64,000 nt of DNA, from NCBI GenBank assembly GCA_963785075.1, contig CAWATW010000008.1, positions 1 to 64,000 on the forward strand, in the 5' to 3' direction. Origin of the DNA: JAOUGY01 sp963785075 (GTDB lineage Bacteria; Actinomycetota; Acidimicrobiia; Spongiisociales; ZC4RG35). Made by a program: the position numbers and the translations under genes. The notes under the pieces were generated by a model. The model saw only the letters and a list, made by a program, of their open reading frames with translations, searched no databases and had not been told where the DNA came from. Each line of letters starts with the position of its first letter. The first letter of the stretch is position 1. Of this stretch, positions 9,979-17,929 are shown one piece after another.

Positions 9979-10329
9979 TCAGGATCCGTTGGCGGCCTGC
10001 ACCAACTGCTTGAAGGCCTCGGGATCGTTGACGGCCATGTCGGCGAGCATCTTGCGATCGACTTCGATCTCTGCAGCCTTGAGGCCGGCGATGAACTTGG
10101 AATACGTCGTGCCGTTCTGACGAGCGGCAGCGTTGATGCGCTGGATCCACAGCTTGCGGAAGTCGCCCTTGCGATCCTTGCGGTGGTCGTACGCGTCCTG
10201 CATCGCATGCATGACCTGCTCGTTGGCAGTCTTGAAACGCCTGCTGCGTGCACCCTTGTACCCGCTGGCGCGGTCCAGGACCTTCTTGTGCTTCTTCTTG
10301 GCGTGGACGGCACGCTTCACTCGAGCCAT
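9979..10329 (-). CDS. rplT: 50S ribosomal protein L20
   Basis: A 116-residue basic protein that binds 23S rRNA early in 50S assembly. The start MARVKRAVHAKKKHKKVL and the run KGDFRKLWIQRINAA are standard for L20, and the length is typical. In several bacteria L20 also represses its own infC-rpmI-rplT operon by binding the leader mRNA; the leader here carries a terminator hairpin at 11158-11186. It lies 12 bases after rpmI. Confidence 0.97.
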   Translation of the reverse strand: MARVKRAVHAKKKHKKVLDRASGYKGARSRRFKTANEQVMHAMQDAYDHRKDRKGDFRKLWIQRINAAARQNGTTYSKFIAGLKAAEIEVDRKMLADMAVNDPEAFKQLVQAANGS

Positions 10330-10341
10330 GCGTGACCTCCC

Positions 10342-10536
10342 TTACTTCCCGAGCATCCGCTGGACGACCTTGCCGTCACCGGGCGCGAGATCGGCGTCGC
10401 CCTTGCGGCGACGGAACGCGTCCTTGCCTTTGGCGAGGTAGTTGTGTCCGCGGCTGGCCTGGGAACGGCGGAGCCGACCGGAACCGGTCACCTTCACACG
10501 TTTTGCCATCCCACGATGGGTCTTCATCTTGGGCAT
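10342..10536 (-). CDS. rpmI: 50S ribosomal protein L35
   Basis: A 64-residue basic ribosomal protein, MPKMKTHRGMAKRVKVTG at the N-terminus and a KVVQRMLGK-like end, matching the L35 family. The frame is open further upstream to 10644, but the ATG at 10536 gives the family N-terminus and normal length, so that is the start used. It begins 10 bases after the infC stop, which makes cotranscription almost certain. Confidence 0.96.
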   Translation of the reverse strand: MPKMKTHRGMAKRVKVTGSGRLRRSQASRGHNYLAKGKDAFRRRKGDADLAPGDGKVVQRMLGK

Positions 10537-10546
10537 GCCGCCCTCC

Positions 10547-11134
10547 TCACTCTTCTTCGTCGCCGCTCTCGGGACCGGTGGAGTCTTCCTCGATCGCTGA
10601 TGACTCCTCGTCGACGTCCCTGGGACGTCGCTTGTTCGGAGCAAGCGTCATGATCAAATTGCGCCCTTCGAAACCGGCCGACTGCTCGATGACGGCGTAG
10701 TCGCCGACCTCGTCGACCAGACGGTCGAGAACCCGCTGCCCGAACTCCGGACGTTCGCGTTCGCGACCGCGGAACCGAACCGTGACCTTGACCTTGTCAC
10801 CCTCTGCGAGCCAGTCGATCGTCCGACGCGCCTGCATCTGGAAGTCGTGTTCGGCGATACGAGGCGTGAGCCTGGTCTCCTTGATGACGGTCTTGGTCTG
10901 CTTCTTGCGGGCCTCTCGATCGCGAACAGACTGCTCGTACTTCCATTTGCCGTAGTCCATCAGACGGCATACGGGAGGCTTGGCGGTCGGCGCAACCTCT
11001 ACGAGGTCCAGTCCCAGTTGATCGGCGAGCCACAGGGCCTCCGACAGCTTCTTGACCCCGATCTGTGAACCATCGGGTGCGACCACCCGTACCTCTTGAG
11101 CACGGATGTACCCGTTCACGCGCAATTCAGCGAT
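10547..11134 (-). CDS. infC: Translation initiation factor IF-3, probable AUC start
   Basis: IF-3 binds the 30S subunit and checks the start codon and initiator tRNA. The N-domain starts at ELRVNGYIRAQEVRV and the linker carries PVCRLMDYGKWKYEQ; the C-domain (about 95-180) follows, then an acidic tail ending in GPESGDEEE. The frame is open up to a GTG at 11170, but that codon lies inside the leader terminator stem. A strong AGGAGGT ribosome-binding site sits 6 bases before an in-frame ATC at 11132-11134, giving 195 residues beginning ATC-GCT-GAA-TTG. IF-3 genes often use AUU or AUC starts for autogenous control, so I favour AUC. A TTG three codons later is the alternative. Confidence 0.9.
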   Translation of the reverse strand: MAELRVNGYIRAQEVRVVAPDGSQIGVKKLSEALWLADQLGLDLVEVAPTAKPPVCRLMDYGKWKYEQSVRDREARKKQTKTVIKETRLTPRIAEHDFQMQARRTIDWLAEGDKVKVTVRFRGRERERPEFGQRVLDRLVDEVGDYAVIEQSAGFEGRNLIMTLAPNKRRPRDVDEESSAIEEDSTGPESGDEEE

Positions 11135-11157
11135 CTCATGACCTCCTGATCGATACC

Positions 11158-11186
11158 AAAAAGGCAGCACGCTGAGGTGCTGCCTT
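11158..11186 (-). terminator. Intrinsic terminator/attenuator in the infC leader
   Basis: On the minus strand a perfect 10-bp stem (AAGGCAGCAC, 6-base loop, GTGCTGCCTT) runs straight into a T run (five T, 11158-11162). It ends 23 bases before the infC start codon. It could end transcripts from ribH, but its place directly before the infC ribosome-binding site makes it a good candidate for the attenuator that L20 controls in other bacteria. Confidence 0.75.
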
Positions 11187-11303
11187 GAACAAATCCCCTG
11201 GCTGACGGTGTGCCTCGCCCTCGGGTTTCAGATCGACCGCGGCTCGCCGATGGCGGCCGGGTGGGAGGCAGCGGCCTCCGCTTGTGCCTCGATTGTGCAC
11301 GGC

Positions 11304-11309
11304 ATGATA
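11304..11309 (-). promoter_or_regulatory. Possible infC promoter -10 element
   Basis: The minus strand reads TATCAT in the 219-base gap between ribH and infC, about 140 bases upstream of the leader terminator. The upstream -35 region is weak. The gap length plus the terminator argue that infC has its own promoter here. Confidence 0.3.
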
Positions 11310-11353
11310 GCGGATGCACGAGCGAGGCACATCTCCTCGCCCCGCCGGACGGG

Positions 11354-11809
11354 TCAATCGACCGCGCCGAGGCCCGCCAACACCCGGAAGGCGGCGACCG
11401 CTGCCTCCGCCGCCTCGCGACCCTTGTTCGAAGGACCGGGAAGCGAACGGTCGACGGCGTGCTCGTACTCGCGGACGGTGAGGAGCGCATTGCCGACGGG
11501 ACGCCCGGTCCGCACCGCAACCTCCGAGATCGCGCGGGACGCCTCCCCCGCAACGAACTCGTAGTGATCCGTCTCACCCTTGATCACGGCTCCCACGGCC
11601 ACGACGATCTCGCAGCCCGTGCGAATCATGCCTTCGGCGACGACGCCCAACTCGAGCGCCCCTGGCACACTCGCCACGACCACCTCGTCGACCCCGAGGT
11701 CGGCGAGCGCCTCCACCGCACCGTCACGAAGTCGCGATGTGATCTCTTCGTTGAAGACGGACATCACGACCCCCGCCTTGACCGGGAGCCGGCCGGGTTC
11801 GACGTTCAC
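11354..11809 (-). CDS. ribH: 6,7-dimethyl-8-ribityllumazine synthase
   Basis: A 151-residue enzyme that condenses 5-amino-6-ribitylamino-uracil with dihydroxybutanone phosphate, the next-to-last step of riboflavin synthesis; it usually forms pentamers or 60-mers. The motifs VPGALELG (substrate pocket) and GAVIKGETDHYEFVAGE (catalytic histidine and phosphate loop) are intact, as is GNALLTVREYEHAVDRS. It overlaps ribBA by 4 bases and is the last gene of the ribD-ribE-ribBA-ribH operon. Confidence 0.95.
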   Translation of the reverse strand: MNVEPGRLPVKAGVVMSVFNEEITSRLRDGAVEALADLGVDEVVVASVPGALELGVVAEGMIRTGCEIVVAVGAVIKGETDHYEFVAGEASRAISEVAVRTGRPVGNALLTVREYEHAVDRSLPGPSNKGREAAEAAVAAFRVLAGLGAVD

Positions 11810-13026
11810 TCGGTATCCTCATCGGTTCCGAAGACGTGTCCGAGGCGGTCGCGTTTCGTCTCGAGGTACGTCCGGTTGTGATCGTTTGGCTCCACCACCA
11901 ACGGCACCCGTTCGACGATCTCCAAGCCGTACCCCTCGATGCCGGCACGTTTGGTCGGGTTGTTGCTGAGCAATCGCATGGACCGCACGCCCAGGTCGTA
12001 CAGGATCTGGGCTCCCATTCCGTAGTCTCGACTGTCCACCGGCAAGCCCAGATCCTGGTTGGCCTGCACCGTGTCCCGGCCTTCGTCCTGGAGGTTGTAG
12101 GCCGCCAGCTTGTGAAAGAGCCCGATGCCACGCCCTTCGTGGCCCCGGATGTACAGCACCACGCCCCGACCCTCTTCCGACACCCTGGCCATCGCAATGT
12201 CGAGTTGGCTGCCGCAATCACATCTGAGTGACCCGAACACGTCTCCGGTCAAGCACTCCGAGTGCACCCGCGTCAGCACGTTCTCCCCATCGCCGACGTC
12301 CCCGACGACGAAGGCCACATGCTCACGACCATCGAGGCGCGACCGGTAGCCGACGGCTCTGAACCACCCGTGTCGCGTGGGGATTCGGGACTCGACGACC
12401 CGCTCGACGAGCTTGCCCTCCTGTGACCGGCGGAAGGCGATCAGGTCGGCGATCGTGCCCAGCAGGAGGCCGTGCTCTTTGGCGAACCGCTCGAGTTCGG
12501 GCAACCGAGCGACCGTGCCGTCGTCATTCATGATCTCCGAGAGAACACCCGCCGGATATCGACCGGCGAGCCTGGCGAGGTCGACCGCGGCCTCGGTGTG
12601 CCCCGCCCGCTTCAGCACTCCGCCAGGGTCGGCTCGAAGCGGGAAGATGTGCCCGGGACGATCGAGATCGGCCGGTTTCGTTCCCGGATCGATCGCAACC
12701 CGGACCGTTCGGGTGCGGTCGGCGGCCGAGATGCCGGTCGACACTCCCTCCCGGGCGTCGATCGACTGGGTGAAAGCGGTGTGTCGACGGTCGGTGTTCA
12801 CCCGCACCATCTGTGGGAGCTGGAGCTGGTCGAGGCGGTCCTCCACCATCGGCAGACAGATGATCCCGCTCGTGTGTCGGATCATGAAGGCCATCTGTTC
12901 ATCGGTGATGAGGTCGGCAGCGACGATCAGGTCACCCTCGTTCTCCCGATCGGCATCGTCGACCACGATCACGATCTCGCCACGGCCAAATGCCTCGATG
13001 AGTTGCTCTGGGGAGGCGAAGGTCAC
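11806..13026 (-). CDS. ribBA: Bifunctional DHBP synthase / GTP cyclohydrolase II
   Basis: A 406-residue fusion that supplies both riboflavin precursors. The N-terminal RibB domain (about 1-200) makes dihydroxybutanone phosphate from ribulose 5-phosphate and keeps DDADRENEGDL and the HTSGIICLP region. The C-terminal RibA domain (about 205-406) opens GTP and keeps the zinc cysteines in CLTGDVFGSLRCDCG plus IRGHEGRGIGL. Both active sites look complete, so both activities are expected. The start is GTG at 13026, overlapping the ribE stop by 4 bases. Confidence 0.96.
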   Translation of the reverse strand: MTFASPEQLIEAFGRGEIVIVVDDADRENEGDLIVAADLITDEQMAFMIRHTSGIICLPMVEDRLDQLQLPQMVRVNTDRRHTAFTQSIDAREGVSTGISAADRTRTVRVAIDPGTKPADLDRPGHIFPLRADPGGVLKRAGHTEAAVDLARLAGRYPAGVLSEIMNDDGTVARLPELERFAKEHGLLLGTIADLIAFRRSQEGKLVERVVESRIPTRHGWFRAVGYRSRLDGREHVAFVVGDVGDGENVLTRVHSECLTGDVFGSLRCDCGSQLDIAMARVSEEGRGVVLYIRGHEGRGIGLFHKLAAYNLQDEGRDTVQANQDLGLPVDSRDYGMGAQILYDLGVRSMRLLSNNPTKRAGIEGYGLEIVERVPLVVEPNDHNRTYLETKRDRLGHVFGTDEDTE

Positions 13027-13622
13027 GTGCGTAGCTCCATCAGTCGTTCGACGTACTTGGCGAGGATATCGACCTCGATGTTGATCCTGTCACCGGCCGC
13101 GCGCGAACCGAGCGTCGTCACCTCGAGCGTGTGCGGGATGAGCGCGACCTCGATGCCCGTGTCTCGAACCGCAGCGACTGTGAGACTGACGCCGTCGAGG
13201 GTGATCGAGCCCTTCTCCACCACGTAGCGCAACAAGGTGGGCGGCAGGTCGATTCCCATCCGAACCCCGTCATCGTCCCGGGTGAGCGTGGTCACGATCC
13301 CGACGCCGTCGACATGGCCCTGCACCACATGGCCGTCGAACCGTCCCGACGCAGGCATTGCGCGCTCGAGATTGACCGAAGCCCCTTCAGTGATGGCACC
13401 GAGACTGGTCCGGTCGAGGGTCTCGGGCACCAGATCGACCGCGAACCGAGAATGACCGCGATCCACGGATACGGCCGTGAGACAGGTGCCGTTGACGGCG
13501 ACCGAGTCGCCGACTTCCAGATCCGAGGTGATCAAGCGACTCTCGATCGTGAACCTCGCACCGGTATCACTGGTGTCCGCCGACACGACACGACCCTGCT
13601 GTTCGACGATTCCGGTGAACAT
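13023..13622 (-). CDS. ribE: Riboflavin synthase alpha chain
   Basis: A 199-residue enzyme that converts two lumazine molecules into riboflavin and a recycled pyrimidine. Two homologous lumazine-binding domains are visible: the first begins MFTGIVEQQG, the second has FDGHVVQGHVDGVG at about residues 95-110. I set the start at 13622 because MFTGIVE is the near-invariant family N-terminus; the open frame upstream overlaps ribD. It lies 11 bases after ribD. The symbol ribC is used for it in some species. Confidence 0.95.
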   Translation of the reverse strand: MFTGIVEQQGRVVSADTSDTGARFTIESRLITSDLEVGDSVAVNGTCLTAVSVDRGHSRFAVDLVPETLDRTSLGAITEGASVNLERAMPASGRFDGHVVQGHVDGVGIVTTLTRDDDGVRMGIDLPPTLLRYVVEKGSITLDGVSLTVAAVRDTGIEVALIPHTLEVTTLGSRAAGDRINIEVDILAKYVERLMELRT

Positions 13623-13633
13623 GGGGCGACAGG

Positions 13634-14725
13634 CTACCGGGCGGGAGGATTCTCGGGGAACCGCACCCGCCAGTCGATACGCAGATCTGGGTCGAGGTGG
13701 CGTACTTCGAGCAACTCGACCGCTCTCGCCTGGTCGATAGTCGAGAACGCCCGATCGAAGACTCCGACGCCGATCCCGCCGGCGACCTTGCCCGCCAGGT
13801 ACCAGATGCCGTGATCCACCAACCCGGCTTCCCACAACGACGCGGAGATCCCGGCGCCACCTTCGACCAGGACATCGAGGAGTCCGTGTTCTGCGATGGC
13901 GATCAGAGCAGCGTGGAGGTCGACCGCGCCACCGGGGCCAGGCGCAACAACCACTTCGCCCGGAGCAGGAACGGGGGCCGGTGCGATGACGAGGGGATCG
14001 CGCCTCCATATCCGGGCCTCCGGCGGAAGCGGACGCGTGCCGGCGACGATCACCGGTCGTGGCTGCGGCCCTTCGTAGCCCGGGAGCCGCACGTCGAGGC
14101 GCGGGTCGTCGGCGAACACCGTGCCGACTCCGACGAGAACGGCATCCATCGAAGCCCGCACGGCATGGGCGTCGGCACGGGCCCGTTCACCGGTCAGCCA
14201 CTGCGACGTTCCGTCGACTGCGGCCGTCTGTCCGTCGAGCGTCACTGCGGTCTTGTGCACGACGCGGGCACGCCCGGTCCGACGATGGTGGAAGTAGCCC
14301 GGGTCTGCCATTTCGACGGCATGTGCCTCGACACCGGTTACGACCTCGATGCCCGCCGCTTCGAGCCGTGCGATGCCGGTGCCGACGACTCGACTGTCTG
14401 GATCGATCGCGCCGACGATGACCTTCGTGATGCCGGCGCCGATGATCGCCTCGGTACACGGAGGCGTCCGACCCTGGTGGCTGCATGGCTCGAGTGTCAC
14501 CACCATGTGGGCGCCCGAGGCGGCCGACCCTGCCTGCTGGAGGGCATGGATCTCGGCATGCGGAGTGTCGGGGCGTTCGTGTGCCCCGGCGGCGATGACG
14601 TCGCCCTCAGGTGTGACAACGAGAGCTCCGACACGAGGATTCGGGTGAGGGCGGCACGTGGACGCCACCTCGATGGCATGAGTCATGAGCGCAGACGCCC
14701 GCCGCTCGGGGATCGAGGGGGTCAC
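13634..14725 (-). CDS. ribD: Bifunctional pyrimidine deaminase/reductase RibD
   Basis: This 363-residue enzyme carries out two early steps of riboflavin synthesis. The N-terminal deaminase (about 1-145) has the zinc site HAEIHAL and PCSHQGRTPPC. The C-terminal reductase (about 150-363) starts at VVHKTAVTLDG and includes LVEGGAGISASLWEAGLVD. Both domains look intact. It starts one base after the stop of the response-regulator gene and is followed by ribE, so the whole rpe-to-ribH run is probably one transcript. I see no FMN riboswitch before it. Confidence 0.95.
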   Translation of the reverse strand: MTPSIPERRASALMTHAIEVASTCRPHPNPRVGALVVTPEGDVIAAGAHERPDTPHAEIHALQQAGSAASGAHMVVTLEPCSHQGRTPPCTEAIIGAGITKVIVGAIDPDSRVVGTGIARLEAAGIEVVTGVEAHAVEMADPGYFHHRRTGRARVVHKTAVTLDGQTAAVDGTSQWLTGERARADAHAVRASMDAVLVGVGTVFADDPRLDVRLPGYEGPQPRPVIVAGTRPLPPEARIWRRDPLVIAPAPVPAPGEVVVAPGPGGAVDLHAALIAIAEHGLLDVLVEGGAGISASLWEAGLVDHGIWYLAGKVAGGIGVGVFDRAFSTIDQARAVELLEVRHLDPDLRIDWRVRFPENPPAR

Positions 14726-14726
14726 G

Positions 14727-15656
14727 TCAGCCTGAACGGCGATCGACCCGGTAGGCGGAGCCGTGCTGCTTCTTTGCGAATTCCTTCATCTCCACTGCCA
14801 CCGCAGAGGCTTCCCACTGAGAAGCCACCGGGCGCCCGACGTTGGTCACGACGCCTATCGAGATGGACACGACGGGAAATGCGAACCGCTCGCCGCGACG
14901 GTCGACCACCTCGATGTACCCACGAAGTGCATCCGCCGTGTCGTAGAAGTCGAGGATGCCGTCATCGAACCGTTCGATCACCGCCTTGCAGTACGCCTCG
15001 GCGAGATGCCCGTCCACCACCGCCACGAAGTCGTCACCACCGATGTGACCGATGAAGGCATCGGGATCACCTATGTCGTCGGCCGCCTCCCCGAGCACTT
15101 CTCCCGAGTACTTGATCACCTGATCGCCTCGCATGAACCCGTAGTGGTCGTTGAACGCCTTGAAGTTGTCGAGATCGCAGTAGACGAGCGCAAACGGCGC
15201 GTCCTTCTCGATGCGGTCCTCGATCTCCTGGCCGATCCGGAAGTTGCCGGGGAGCCCGGTCAGCGGCGAGGTGTCGCGGGCGGTCTTGGCGCGACGCAGC
15301 ACCGCCTTCACCCTGGCCGTCATCTCGACCACATCGAACGGCTTCGTGATGTAGTCGTCGGCACCGAGCTCGAGGCCGTTCACCCGATCCTCGGTCAGGC
15401 CCCGGGCCGTCAGCAGCACGATCGAAGTCGAGGCGAGGGCGGGAAGGCTCCGCATCCGCTTCAGAGCCGTCAACCCGTCCATGCGGGGCATCATGATGTC
15501 GAGCAGGACGAGGTCGGGAGGGGCGTCCATCGCCTTCTCCAATGCGTCCTGTCCATCGTGAGCGGTGACCACGGAGAATCCTTCGAGCTCCAGATTGACC
15601 CGGATGACTCGAACGATGTCTTCGTCGTCGTCGACCACAAGGATGTTGTCAGACAT
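14727..15656 (-). CDS. Response regulator with GGDEF (diguanylate cyclase-like) domain
   Basis: A 309-residue two-domain signalling protein. The receiver domain (1-120) has the acidic pocket DDDED at 9-13, phospho-acceptor D53, T83 and K105. The GGDEF domain (about 128-305) has CDLDNFKAFNDHYG with metal-binding D161, but the signature reads GGDDF at 206-210, so the usual glutamate is replaced by aspartate. No RxxD inhibitory site lies just before it. It may make cyclic di-GMP weakly or act as a nucleotide sensor. No sensor kinase is nearby. Its start codon shares one base with the rpe stop and ribD follows at once, an odd place for a signalling gene. Confidence 0.88.
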   Translation of the reverse strand: MSDNILVVDDDEDIVRVIRVNLELEGFSVVTAHDGQDALEKAMDAPPDLVLLDIMMPRMDGLTALKRMRSLPALASTSIVLLTARGLTEDRVNGLELGADDYITKPFDVVEMTARVKAVLRRAKTARDTSPLTGLPGNFRIGQEIEDRIEKDAPFALVYCDLDNFKAFNDHYGFMRGDQVIKYSGEVLGEAADDIGDPDAFIGHIGGDDFVAVVDGHLAEAYCKAVIERFDDGILDFYDTADALRGYIEVVDRRGERFAFPVVSISIGVVTNVGRPVASQWEASAVAVEMKEFAKKQHGSAYRVDRRSG

Positions 15657-16312
15657 CAGACCCTCTCGATCACCGACCGCAGGCGAGTGACTGCATCAGC
15701 AGCATCGTCCGAGCCGAACACCGCCGTGCCGGCAACGAACACATTCGCGCCGGCGTCACGAGCCGCCGGTGCACTCTCAACGCTGATTCCGCCATCGATT
15801 TGGATATCGGTGTCCAACCCGTGGGAGTCAACCCATTTCCTGGCGAGTTCGACCTTCTCGAGAACCTCCGGCATGAACGACTGTCCGCCAAAACCGGGAT
15901 GCACCGACATGACCACAAGCATGTCGCACAACTCGGCGAAAGGCTGGAGCGCGGTCCAGGATGTGGGCGGCGAGATCACGATCCCGAAACGCAAACCCAG
16001 ATCGCGTGCCATTTTCGCGGCGGGGATCGGGTCGGCGACCGCTTCGAGATGGACCGTCACCATGTCGGCGCCGACTCGACGGAGCTCCTCGAGGTAGGCG
16101 GTGGGATTGGACGTCATGATGTGACAGTCGAACACCAGGCTGGTCAGGGGCCGCAGTGCCTCGATCACCGGCATCCCAAAGGTGATGTTGGGCACGAAAT
16201 GGCCGTCCATGATGTCGAGATGCAGCATGTCGGCCACACCATCGACCCGGCCGACCTCGTCCCCCAGTCGCGCAAAATCGGCGGCGAGCAATGACGGTGC
16301 AATGAGAATCAC
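15656..16312 (-). CDS. rpe: Ribulose-phosphate 3-epimerase
   Basis: A 218-residue TIM-barrel enzyme of the pentose phosphate pathway that interconverts ribulose 5-phosphate and xylulose 5-phosphate. Signatures are LHLDIMDGHFVPNITFG (metal-binding His and catalytic Asp), VMSVHPGFGGQSF and QIDGGIS. Length is normal. Ribulose 5-phosphate is also the substrate of the RibB domain of ribBA, so the link to the riboflavin genes makes metabolic sense. It lies 61 bases after fmt. Confidence 0.95.
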   Translation of the reverse strand: MILIAPSLLAADFARLGDEVGRVDGVADMLHLDIMDGHFVPNITFGMPVIEALRPLTSLVFDCHIMTSNPTAYLEELRRVGADMVTVHLEAVADPIPAAKMARDLGLRFGIVISPPTSWTALQPFAELCDMLVVMSVHPGFGGQSFMPEVLEKVELARKWVDSHGLDTDIQIDGGISVESAPAARDAGANVFVAGTAVFGSDDAADAVTRLRSVIERV

Positions 16313-16373
16313 GGGGAGAGTGTATCGGGGTCACGGTCCGTGCACCGCATGCTGGCACGCTCCCCCACCCCGA

Positions 16374-17300
16374 TCACCCACCAAAATGCAGGTTCCCGGC
16401 CCGCAGCCCACGAAGCCAGTCGGCCGCAGCCATCTCTCGCTTCCCGGGGGGCTGGACCACCGCCAACCGGACCAGGCCGTCCGACGTTCCCACCAGACCG
16501 TCGTCGCCGACCGTTCCCGGCTCAGCCTCACCGGGCTCGTGGGTCGCCGAGAGGATCTTGAACGCCTGACCCTCGAAGAGGGTCGTGGCACCCGGTTTCG
16601 GAGCCAGAGCTCGGATGCGCCGCACGCAGGAGGACGCCGGGTGCGTCCAATCGATCCACCGGTCCTCGGGAGTCAGCTTGGGTGCCACCGTGGCGCCTGG
16701 TGGCTGGGCCACCGCCGGAATTGCGCATTCGACGAACGAAGTGAGCACACTGCCGAGTAGGTCGGCGCCGACGTACGCCAACCGGTGAAGCACTGCTCCC
16801 CCGGTTTCGTGGCGACCGAGCCCGGTCGAGTGCGCCGCCACGATGGGACCGGTGTCGAGACCCTCATCGAGCACCATGACCGTCACTCCGAGACGCTCAT
16901 CGCCTTCGATGATCGCTCGCTGCACGGGTGCGGCACCGCGCCAACGCGGCAAGAGGGAAAAGTGGACGTTCAGGATTCCGGTGCGTGGAACCGCCAATGC
17001 AGCGGGCCTGATGAGCTGTCCGAACGCTACGAGTACTGCCGCGTCGAGCGGCCCTTCGCTCTCGAGGAGGCCCGCAGTGTCCACCGAGCGCTCGGGCTGC
17101 GCGACGGGTAGTCCCAACTGGAGTGCCCGCACCTTGACCGGCGGCGGGCGCGGAGTCTTCGATCTGCCGGCCGGGCGATCGGGCTGAGTGACGACGACCG
17201 CCACGTCGGCGACCTCCAGCAATCGATCGAGCGTGGGAATCGCAACGTCGGGTGTGCCGAGGAAGGCGATACGTGGGCGACGGGGCCGTGACGAGGTCAT
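16374..17300 (-). CDS. fmt: Methionyl-tRNA formyltransferase
   Basis: A 308-residue enzyme that formylates initiator Met-tRNA using 10-formyl-tetrahydrofolate. The N-terminal Rossmann domain begins RIAFLGTPDVAIPTLD; the folate/catalytic signature is LNVHFSLLPRWRGAAPVQ, followed by GVTVMVLDEGLDTGPI. The C-terminal tRNA-binding domain covers about 205-300. The frame is open further upstream, but the ATG at 17300 overlaps the def stop in an ATGA arrangement and gives the family N-terminus. def and fmt are a classic pair: one adds the formyl group, the other removes it. Confidence 0.94.
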   Translation of the reverse strand: MTSSRPRRPRIAFLGTPDVAIPTLDRLLEVADVAVVVTQPDRPAGRSKTPRPPPVKVRALQLGLPVAQPERSVDTAGLLESEGPLDAAVLVAFGQLIRPAALAVPRTGILNVHFSLLPRWRGAAPVQRAIIEGDERLGVTVMVLDEGLDTGPIVAAHSTGLGRHETGGAVLHRLAYVGADLLGSVLTSFVECAIPAVAQPPGATVAPKLTPEDRWIDWTHPASSCVRRIRALAPKPGATTLFEGQAFKILSATHEPGEAEPGTVGDDGLVGTSDGLVRLAVVQPPGKREMAAADWLRGLRAGNLHFGG

Positions 17301-17809
17301 TCCCCGAAATCGATCAGGCCCAGTGCCTCGTTGCGGAGGTCCCGCAGCGCCTGCTTCTTTACGGCCGGTTCCAATCGCTCGAGAAGCAGTACCCCATCGA
17401 GATGATCGAGCTCGTGCTGCAACACACGTCCCATCAGACCGGTGCCGGCGTATTCCACGTCGCTGCCGTCGAGATCGAGCCCTCGAGCACGGGCGAAGTC
17501 GGGTCGGGCGATTTCCCACCAGTGTCCCGGAACCGAGAGACAACCCTCGTCGTACAAGAGCTCCCCGTCTGTCTCCACGATCTCGCCGTTGATCAAGACC
17601 TGTGCACCGTTGCCGTCTGCCGCGTCGAACACGCAGATCCGCCTGGAGACACCCACCTGCGTGGCGGCGAGGCCGGCTCCGGGTGCGTCGTACATCGTCT
17701 CGATCATGTCGGCCACCAACTTTCGCACCCCGTCGTCTATGTCGGCCACGAGCGCGGTGGATGCCCGAAGAACCGGGTCGCCGAACGTGCGGATCGGAAG
17801 TATGGCCAT
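17297..17809 (-). CDS. def: Peptide deformylase
   Basis: A 170-residue iron or zinc hydrolase that removes the formyl group from new proteins. All three motifs are present: GAGLAATQ (44-51), EGCLS (88-92, metal cysteine) and HELDH (132-136, two metal histidines and catalytic glutamate). Its translation is coupled to fmt by a 4-base overlap. The candidate promoter at 17820-17835 would start the message within a few bases of the ATG, so the transcript may be nearly leaderless. Confidence 0.95.
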   Translation of the reverse strand: MAILPIRTFGDPVLRASTALVADIDDGVRKLVADMIETMYDAPGAGLAATQVGVSRRICVFDAADGNGAQVLINGEIVETDGELLYDEGCLSVPGHWWEIARPDFARARGLDLDGSDVEYAGTGLMGRVLQHELDHLDGVLLLERLEPAVKKQALRDLRNEALGLIDFGE

Positions 17810-17819
17810 GGCGGACAGA

Positions 17820-17835
17820 AACGTAGCAGCCGAAT
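17820..17835 (-). promoter_or_regulatory. Candidate def promoter, motif shared with pyrR
   Basis: The minus strand reads ATTCGGCTGCTACGTT; TACGTT fits a -10 element. The same sequence with one change (TAGGTT) lies upstream of pyrR at 33278-33293. A clear -35 is missing; TTCGGA 17 bases upstream of the -10 is the nearest candidate. It ends 11 bases before the def start codon. Confidence 0.45.
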
Positions 17836-17929
17836 GGTCGGGTCCGAACGGAAAGCGAGAGGCACCGCCGATGACGCAGCTTCAGGCGTTGTGCGCCCGG
17901 AATCCCGGAGGCCTCCGGTCGGACCTACC

